Source: JADKHR01 sp041917295 (GTDB taxonomy: Bacteria; Elusimicrobiota; Elusimicrobia; FEN-1173). From it: 16,930 nucleotides of DNA. Both the position numbers and the translations under genes were made by a program. Below are positions 8,609 through 14,411 of the stretch, piece after piece; position 1 is the first letter of the stretch, and the number at the start of each line of letters is the position of its first letter. The stretch is taken from contig JAYRXX010000017.1 of NCBI GenBank assembly GCA_041917295.1, positions 1 to 16,930 of the forward strand. Direction: 5' to 3'. The notes under the pieces were generated by a model. It had not been told where the DNA came from, did not search any database, and saw only the letters and a list, made by a program, of their open reading frames with translations.

Positions 8609-10057
8609 ATGAAACTGCGTACGCGTCTGAGTCTTTTTACAGGGATTATTATTGTGGCCCTCGTGGGAGGGGTGAGTCTTTCCATTCTTCATTTGCTTCA
8701 GAAAGTGTTCTTGGCGGAAGTGCACGCGAGTCAAGAGACCGTTTTGAAAAACTTTTCCAGGGTATGCGAAGAGTCGTTGGTGTTGCGTGATCCGGTGATC
8801 ATTGTCAGTTACGCCGAAAGCCTTGACAAATCGTTCCCCGGACTATCCTACGCGGTGTTCGCCCACAACGAGTTCCAACGTGTTTTCGGTGAGAACGCGA
8901 AATTTCAAGAATTTTACCCGTATTTTTCCCACGTCTTGGATGCGGCCAGCGGCAACCATGTTTTGCGTTCACCCAAAGGAGAATTAATTCAAGAATTGTC
9001 GGCGCCCATAATGCGGGGGGGCATTTCGGCGGGAATGGTTCGTGTGGGGTTTGACCAAAAATACGTGGACTCGACGGTAGCGGAAAAAGTTGTGCGCGTG
9101 CAGGGGATCGTTTTTCTGGTGGCGGGTATTTCGTTGGTGTTGGCGGTGTTGGCGACACTGGTGATGTCGGCTCAAATCACCCGCCCGCTTAACAAACTGG
9201 CGACGGGGGCCAAAGCCATCGGCGAGGGCAACCTGGACACTCAAATCCATGTGGGCCGCAACGACGAATTGGGTTTCTTGGCCCACGAGTTCAATATCAT
9301 GGCCATTCGGCTTAAAGAGTTGGACCAGCTGAAAGACGAATTTGTTTCGTCGGTTTCTCATGAATTGCGCTCACCGTTGGCGGCCATCTCCGGCTATGTG
9401 GAGTTAATGACCCGCAAACCCCTTGAACAGATCCCCATCGAGAAACGGACCAAAGCGTTCAATATTATTTTAGACAGCACCACCCGTTTGACTCAATTTA
9501 TTAACGATATTTTGGATTTGGCCAAACTTAAAGCGGGGCGAGTGGATATTCGCAAAACCGCCTTTAACGTCGGAAAAGCGTTGGAGGAAACCGTGGGGTT
9601 GTTCCAACCCCTGTTGGATAAAAAACACATGACCGGCAAAGTGACGGTTGCGGCGGAGTTGCCGACGGTGATGGCCGACGACGAAAAGGTTCGACAAGTG
9701 ATCACCAACCTGGTGTCCAACGCCTACAAATTCACGCCGGAGGGCGGGACGCTGACTCTGTCGGCTAAGGATTCGGGGGCGGATATAACCGTGAGCGTGG
9801 CCGACACGGGCATTGGGATTCCGAAAGAATTCATCGGGCAGTTGTTTGAGCGCTTTAAGCAAGTTCCTGGAACACGGCAAAAAATGGGTGGCCCGAAAGG
9901 AACGGGGTTGGGATTGGCCATCGCCAAGGGCATTGTGGAAGCTCACGGGGGCCGGATCTGGGCGGAAAGTGAGCCCGGGCAAGGGACCACATTTTTCTTC
10001 ACGCTTCCCAAGGCCGCTGACACGGCGGTCCAACCGAACGCAAGGATTTTTAACTAA
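8609..10057 (+). CDS. Membrane sensor histidine kinase (periplasmic sensor, HAMP, HisKA, HATPase)
   Basis: This 482-residue inner-membrane kinase has two membrane helices (about 9-31 and 167-188). They bracket a periplasmic domain of about 135 residues ending in GGISAGMVRVGFD, which looks like a single Cache/PAS-type sensor. A HAMP linker follows (ITRPLNKLATGAKAIGEG). The phosphoacceptor is His251 in SVSHELRSPL, and all ATP-binding boxes are canonical: N box NLVSNAYKF, G1 DTGIGIP, F box FERFKQ, G2 GTGLGLAI. It should autophosphorylate in response to an extracellular or envelope signal. It is first in a five-gene operon behind the phased GTTACA array; its TAA overlaps the next ATG by one base. 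The likely partner is the OmpR-family regulator two genes down, with the REC-GGDDF protein as a second target. The phosphate-sensor role is a guess from the operator only. Confidence 0.95.
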   Translation: MKLRTRLSLFTGIIIVALVGGVSLSILHLLQKVFLAEVHASQETVLKNFSRVCEESLVLRDPVIIVSYAESLDKSFPGLSYAVFAHNEFQRVFGENAKFQEFYPYFSHVLDAASGNHVLRSPKGELIQELSAPIMRGGISAGMVRVGFDQKYVDSTVAEKVVRVQGIVFLVAGISLVLAVLATLVMSAQITRPLNKLATGAKAIGEGNLDTQIHVGRNDELGFLAHEFNIMAIRLKELDQLKDEFVSSVSHELRSPLAAISGYVELMTRKPLEQIPIEKRTKAFNIILDSTTRLTQFINDILDLAKLKAGRVDIRKTAFNVGKALEETVGLFQPLLDKKHMTGKVTVAAELPTVMADDEKVRQVITNLVSNAYKFTPEGGTLTLSAKDSGADITVSVADTGIGIPKEFIGQLFERFKQVPGTRQKMGGPKGTGLGLAIAKGIVEAHGGRIWAESEPGQGTTFFFTLPKAADTAVQPNARIFN

Positions 10058-11160
10058 TGGACGCCGCCGATCCAACCCCGGCGTCCCCGCGTCCTCGGGT
10101 CCTGATCGTCGACGACGAGGCGAATCTCCCTATTTTTTTAAAGGATTTTCTAGAAGAGTGCGGGTTTGACGTGTCCATGGCGGTGACGGGAAAATCCGCT
10201 CTGCGGGTTGCGTTGGAATCTCCCCCCGACGCGATCATTCTCGACGTCGATCTTCCGGACACCGACGGTTACACCCTGTGCCGGGCCATGCGGCGCACCA
10301 GCACTTTGAGGACCGTGCCAATCGTCATGCTCACGGCCCTGTCGGACAAACGCAATGAGATTGCAGGTCTGCGGGCCGGGGCCGACGACTATCTCACCAA
10401 ACCCATCGACACCGAACGCCTGCAAGCGCGGTTGGAAAATGCCCTGAGCCGCAACATTCGCGAGTTGGACGCGAACCCGCTCACCCATTTGCCCGGCAAC
10501 ACGAGCATTTTGCAGGAAATGGAACGCCGTTTGCGTAAACAAGAATCCTTCGCGGTGATTTACTCCGACTTAAACAATTTCAAAGCGTTTAACGACCGAT
10601 ACGGTTTTTTGCGCGGGGACCAGGCGATCAAATTAGCGGCCCAATGCATCGTTTTGTCGGTGGAAGGGCGGGCGGCCCAATCGGTGGTCATGACGGGCAA
10701 CTGGTTTATTGGGCACGTGGGAGGGGACGATTTTGTGGTGATCTTGCCGGCGGAAAAAGCGGAAGATGTGTCGCGCGAAATCATTAAACGGTTCGACGCG
10801 GCGATCCCGGCGTTGTACGACCCGGAGGACCGGGACCGGGGGTACATTGAGGGGAAATCCCGCCAGGGGGAACCGGCCCATTTTCCGTTCGTTGGCATTG
10901 CCCTGGCCATTGTGTCCAATCGCGAGCGCCGTTTCACTCACCCTGGCGAAATCAGTTCCATGGCCATGGAACTGAAAAGTTACGCCAAATCGTTCGGAAA
11001 AAGCGCTTTTGTGATGGACCGTCGGGACCGCCCCACAGGCAAACAGGCGGCTCCGGTTCCCGAAACAAAATCCAAGAGCGGGGACGACCTGTTTATCCCG
11101 CCGGACATTTTTAGCGAGTTGGGGTTTTTCCCTGACGACTCATCCAAAGGAAAGGGGTAG
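10057..11160 (+). CDS. Response regulator with GGDDF (GGDEF-like) output domain
   Basis: This 367-residue cytoplasmic protein has an N-terminal receiver (about 7-125: acidic pair DDE, phosphoacceptor Asp63 in ILDVDLPDTDG, Lys of TKP). A GGDEF-family domain follows, with SDLNNFKAFND for the nucleotide/metal loop and GGDDF at 222-226 in place of GGDEF. GGDDF keeps acidic residues at the two key positions, so diguanylate cyclase activity or GTP binding is possible but not assured. No RxxD product-inhibition site precedes it. The late segment with RDRGYIEGKSRQG is a family-typical insertion in this GGDDF subgroup. The C-terminal 45 residues are Lys/Pro/Asp rich and probably disordered. Its ATG shares one base with the upstream kinase stop (TAATG), so it is probably coupled to and phosphorylated by that kinase. 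Confidence 0.88.
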   Translation: MDAADPTPASPRPRVLIVDDEANLPIFLKDFLEECGFDVSMAVTGKSALRVALESPPDAIILDVDLPDTDGYTLCRAMRRTSTLRTVPIVMLTALSDKRNEIAGLRAGADDYLTKPIDTERLQARLENALSRNIRELDANPLTHLPGNTSILQEMERRLRKQESFAVIYSDLNNFKAFNDRYGFLRGDQAIKLAAQCIVLSVEGRAAQSVVMTGNWFIGHVGGDDFVVILPAEKAEDVSREIIKRFDAAIPALYDPEDRDRGYIEGKSRQGEPAHFPFVGIALAIVSNRERRFTHPGEISSMAMELKSYAKSFGKSAFVMDRRDRPTGKQAAPVPETKSKSGDDLFIPPDIFSELGFFPDDSSKGKG

Positions 11161-11163
11161 TCT

Positions 11164-11847
11164 ATGTCCGGAAAAAAAATCCTTGTCATTGACGACGACG
11201 TCCAACTGTGCCAATTGACGTCGGATATTTTGGAAGAGCACGGTTATCAGACGATGGTGGCCAACAACACGGACGAAGGGTTTAAAAAGTTGTTTGAGTC
11301 GCCCCCGGATTTGATTTTGTTGGACGTGTGGCTTCCCTCCATTGGTGGTTTGGAGTTTTGCCGCCAAATCAGGCAAGATCCGCGCGGACGGCATGTGCCG
11401 GTTCTGATGTTGACGGTGCAAGACAAAGAGTCCGATAAAGTGATGGGCCTGGAAATGGGTGCCGATGATTATATGACCAAACCGTTCAGCCAACGGGAGC
11501 TGTTGGCGCGGATCAAAGCGTTGCTTCGTCGGTTTGAGCGGGCGGCTCCCGAAATCCTTAATTTCACCAGCGGCGATTTGTCAGCGGACTTAGATAAACA
11601 CACCGTCCGGGTCAAGGGCAAAATGGTGGATTTGACCCCCAAAGAGTTTGATTTGCTCATCGTCTTGTTTCGAAACCGGAACAAGGCGGTCAGCCGTCAG
11701 AACCTGTTGACGGCGGTGTGGGGGTTTGAAACCCCGGGGAACACCGGCACCATTGACGTTCATATTCGACATCTGCGCAAAAAGCTCGGAGCCCATGGGG
11801 ATAAAATTAAAACCATCCTCGGATTCGGATACCGTCTCGACGGTTGA
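11164..11847 (+). CDS. OmpR/PhoB-family response regulator
   Basis: This 227-residue DNA-binding regulator has a receiver domain (about 4-120; acidic pocket IDDD, phosphoacceptor Asp54 in LLDVWLPS, Thr in MLTVQD, Lys in TKPF). An OmpR-type winged helix follows (about 132-227) with LTPKEFDLL, the recognition region TIDVHIRHLRKKLG and the wing GFGYRLDG. The ATG at 11164 has a strong Shine-Dalgarno (GGAAAGGGG) and lies 3 nt after the previous stop. As the only OmpR-family protein in the window it is the best candidate to bind the 11-bp direct repeats upstream of the operon, which would make the operon autoregulatory. The next gene starts 53 nt before its stop. Family assignment is very secure. 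Confidence 0.96.
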   Translation: MSGKKILVIDDDVQLCQLTSDILEEHGYQTMVANNTDEGFKKLFESPPDLILLDVWLPSIGGLEFCRQIRQDPRGRHVPVLMLTVQDKESDKVMGLEMGADDYMTKPFSQRELLARIKALLRRFERAAPEILNFTSGDLSADLDKHTVRVKGKMVDLTPKEFDLLIVLFRNRNKAVSRQNLLTAVWGFETPGNTGTIDVHIRHLRKKLGAHGDKIKTILGFGYRLDG

Positions 11848-12925
11848 GGGCGCGGCCGCGTCGCGGATTTTGGTGGTGGACGACGAGGCCGGTTTCCGGG
11901 AGTTGTGCGTTGACCTTTTAACAGACTGCGGATACGAGGTGGAAGCCGCGGTTGACGGCCAAACCGCGCTGGAACTTTTGGCCTCGCAACGACACCAATT
12001 GGTGTTGGCCGACATCAACATGCCGCACATGGACGGCATGGCGTTGCTAAAAGAAATCAAGTCCCGCCACCCGATGGTGGAAGTAATTTTGATGACGGCG
12101 TTCGGAGGCCTTCAGTCGGTGTTGGACGCGTTGCGGTTGGGGGCGTACGATTACATTACCAAACCGTTCACGCGGGACGCTTTGCTGGCCGCCGTGGGCC
12201 GGTGCGTGGAAAAACAGCGGCTGTCGGTTGAGTTGAAACGGGTTCAGGAACAGCTGATTGAAAAAGAGCGTCTGGCGGCGTTGGGGTCGGTGTCGGGGTG
12301 GTTGGCCCACCGAATGCGCAATCCGCTGAACGTGATCCAAATGTGTGCGCAGTATTTGAAAACCCATTTCACCGCCACCGACGAAAAGCGGGAAGTGGCT
12401 CTGGCGATTGAAGACAAGGTGAAAGTGTTGGAGCGCATGACCCACGATTTCATTGGGTTTTCGCGCACATACCAGCCTCGCCTTCAGAAAGAGGACGTTC
12501 ACGAGTTGGTCAACACGGTGTTGGAAGGGGTTCGCGCCCGTACGGATTTGCAAAAGGTTCAAGTTGAGAAGCGATACGAAGAGCCCTTGCCACTGGTTCC
12601 CATGGACAAGGAGCTGATGGGGGAAGTGTTGGGCTATTTGGTGGACAACGCCCTGGAAGCATTGCAAGGGCCGGGAACGATTACCGTTCGGGCCCGGCGG
12701 GCGGGGGACAGATTGAGCATGGAGGTGTCCGACACAGGGCCGGTGATCCCGCCCGACGTGCGGGCTCGCTTGTTTACGCCATTTTTTACGACGAAGGAAC
12801 GGGGCACCGGGTTGGGGTTGGCCATCGCGCGGCGCGTGATTGAGAGCCACGGCGGCGAATTGACCATCCGCGACGGCGCCCCAACGACGTTTCAAATTCG
12901 ACTCCCGCTGGGAGGGGTCCAATGA
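11795..12925 (+). CDS. Soluble REC-histidine kinase hybrid with non-canonical boxes
   Basis: With the ATG at 11795 (GGAG just upstream, spacing 3) the protein has 376 residues and no membrane segment. An earlier in-frame start at 11726 would lie deeper inside the previous gene and adds no conserved residues. A receiver (about 23-140, Asp73 in LADINMPHMDG) precedes a short coiled-coil linker (VELKRVQEQLIEKERLAALG) and an NtrB-like kinase core. The presumed phosphoacceptor is His172, but the H box reads AHRMRNPL, with Arg where families normally carry Glu or Asp. The N box is YLVDNALEAL (first Asn replaced by Tyr) and G1 is DTGPVIPPD (second Gly replaced by Val). The F box FTPFFTTK and G2 GTGLGLAI are intact. 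It overlaps the NtrC gene by 4 nt (ATGA) and is the natural partner of that regulator. Catalytic strength is uncertain. Confidence 0.88.
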   Translation: MGIKLKPSSDSDTVSTVEGAAASRILVVDDEAGFRELCVDLLTDCGYEVEAAVDGQTALELLASQRHQLVLADINMPHMDGMALLKEIKSRHPMVEVILMTAFGGLQSVLDALRLGAYDYITKPFTRDALLAAVGRCVEKQRLSVELKRVQEQLIEKERLAALGSVSGWLAHRMRNPLNVIQMCAQYLKTHFTATDEKREVALAIEDKVKVLERMTHDFIGFSRTYQPRLQKEDVHELVNTVLEGVRARTDLQKVQVEKRYEEPLPLVPMDKELMGEVLGYLVDNALEALQGPGTITVRARRAGDRLSMEVSDTGPVIPPDVRARLFTPFFTTKERGTGLGLAIARRVIESHGGELTIRDGAPTTFQIRLPLGGVQ

Positions 12926-14286
12926 CAAAAACCACGCCGCCCCGCGTTTTGGTGGTGGACGACGAACCGTCGGTGGGCATGATCTTTCACCGCATTTTGG
13001 GTGAAGTTGGATACGAAGTCATCAGCGCCTCCAACGGAGCGGAATGTTTGCGCGTCCTCAAAAAAGAGGACGTTCAACTTGTTTTCCTTGATTTGCAAAT
13101 GCCGGGGATGGATGGAGTTCAGACGTTCCGAAAAATACGGGAAACCCACTCCAAACTGCCGGTCATTATTATGACCGCTTTCCAAACGGTCAATTCGGCC
13201 GTGGAAACCATGAAACTGGGCGCCCTGGATTACCTCATTAAACCCCTGGAGGCCGATAAGCTCAACGCCGTGGTTCGGCAGGCGTTGGATGTGAGCAAAA
13301 TGTCGTCAACGGTGGCGCCGGTTGTGCCGGCGGCTGGGGACGAGTCCGATGTGGATATGATGGCCAAAAGCCCCGAAATGCAAAAGGTGATGGCGCTGGT
13401 CAATAAGGTGGCTCCGACGGAGGTCCCGGTTCTAATTTTGGGGGAAAGCGGGACCGGCAAAGAGGTTACCGCACGGACAGTTCATCGGCTAAGCAAACGG
13501 GCCAAAAAACCGTTCGTGGTGGTGGACTGCGCCGCGTTGCCGGAATCCATCATAGAAAGTGAGCTGTTCGGCTACGAAAAGGGCGCGTTTACGGGCGCGG
13601 ACAACGCCCGGGCCGGTAAATTTGAACAGGCCAACACCGGAACGTTGTTTTTGGACGAAATTGGGAACTTGTCGTTGCCGATTCAGGCAAAACTGCTGAG
13701 GTTTTTGCAGGAGCCCCGGATTGAGCGGTTGGGCGCTCGAAAAGGGCCCATTAAGCTGGACGTTCGCATTTTGGCGGCGACCAACGCGGATCTTGAAAAA
13801 GCTGTGGCGGCCGGGACGTTTCGGGAAGACCTTTACCACCGGTTGAAGGTTTTCGTGGTGGAACTGCCCGCACTGCGCCAGCGGGGTCCGGAAGATTTGG
13901 ACGCGCTGATTGTATCGCTGGTGGATGGTTTCCGGAGGCAGTTGGGAAAATCTCGCTTGTCGGTGGCCTCCGAAACGTTGGGTTTGCTGAAGGCATACCG
14001 TTGGCCAGGGAACATCCGTGAACTGCAAAATGCCCTCAGAAGCGCCACTTTATTGGCGGACGATGTGGTTTTGCCGGACCATTTACCCATGAGCATTCGA
14101 AGCGCCCGGCCAGCCATGGAAACCCAGACATTTTTTGCCGGGTTGGACGATGTGATCCGCAGAGTGGAGCGGGAACACATCGAGACTGTACTGAAAAAAA
14201 ACTCCCACGATCACACCAAAACCGCCCGCGAACTGGGCCTAGACGTCGCCGCACTGGAAGAAAAAATAAAGAACCTGGCTCTTTAA
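12922..14286 (+). CDS. NtrC-family sigma54-dependent response regulator
   Basis: This 454-residue activator has three parts. A receiver (about 7-125) carries Asp57 in FLDLQMPGMDG and the KPLE loop. A sigma54-interaction AAA+ domain (about 150-380) has Walker A GESGTGKE (174-181), the sigma54-contacting GAFTGA loop (221-226), Walker B TLFLDEIG and the arginine-finger region. A short Fis-type HTH at the C-terminus (TKTARELGLDVAALEEKIKNL) is less conserved in its second helix than typical Fis domains. Once phosphorylated it should form a ring and remodel RNA polymerase-sigma54 at -24/-12 promoters. No clear -24/-12 promoter is visible in the window, so its targets lie elsewhere. It is the last gene of the operon, coupled to the hybrid kinase by an ATGA overlap. 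Confidence 0.96.
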   Translation: MTKTTPPRVLVVDDEPSVGMIFHRILGEVGYEVISASNGAECLRVLKKEDVQLVFLDLQMPGMDGVQTFRKIRETHSKLPVIIMTAFQTVNSAVETMKLGALDYLIKPLEADKLNAVVRQALDVSKMSSTVAPVVPAAGDESDVDMMAKSPEMQKVMALVNKVAPTEVPVLILGESGTGKEVTARTVHRLSKRAKKPFVVVDCAALPESIIESELFGYEKGAFTGADNARAGKFEQANTGTLFLDEIGNLSLPIQAKLLRFLQEPRIERLGARKGPIKLDVRILAATNADLEKAVAAGTFREDLYHRLKVFVVELPALRQRGPEDLDALIVSLVDGFRRQLGKSRLSVASETLGLLKAYRWPGNIRELQNALRSATLLADDVVLPDHLPMSIRSARPAMETQTFFAGLDDVIRRVEREHIETVLKKNSHDHTKTARELGLDVAALEEKIKNLAL

Positions 14287-14411
14287 ATCTGAGTTTTGTT
14301 AAATTGGTCACTTTGGCGCATGGACTATAGGTGAGCTGTTTTTTTAGGGTGGTCTGTATTAGATTAGTTATGGCGTGTTTTTTCAGAAAAATTACCTGCA
14401 AGGGGATGTCG
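14287..14411 (+). promoter_or_regulatory. Short intergenic region with possible sigma70 promoter
   Basis: TTGGTC (14304-14309) and TATAGG (14326-14331), separated by 16 bp, are a plausible -35/-10 pair for the FN3 gene. No hairpin terminator for the signalling operon is apparent, and no -24/-12 sigma54 promoter (GG-N10-GC) is convincing. AGGGG (14401-14405) is the ribosome binding site of the next gene. Confidence 0.35.

Noticed and set aside
12047..12928. 293-codon minus-strand frame opposite the hybrid kinase
   Set aside because: Antisense shadow of a conserved kinase gene with no domain of its own.
14304..14331. Possible sigma54 (-24/-12) promoter for the FN3 gene, suggested by the neighbouring NtrC-type gene
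   Set aside because: TTGGCGC is present but no GC doublet with 10-bp spacing to GG follows in the right place; a weak sigma70-like pair fits better.
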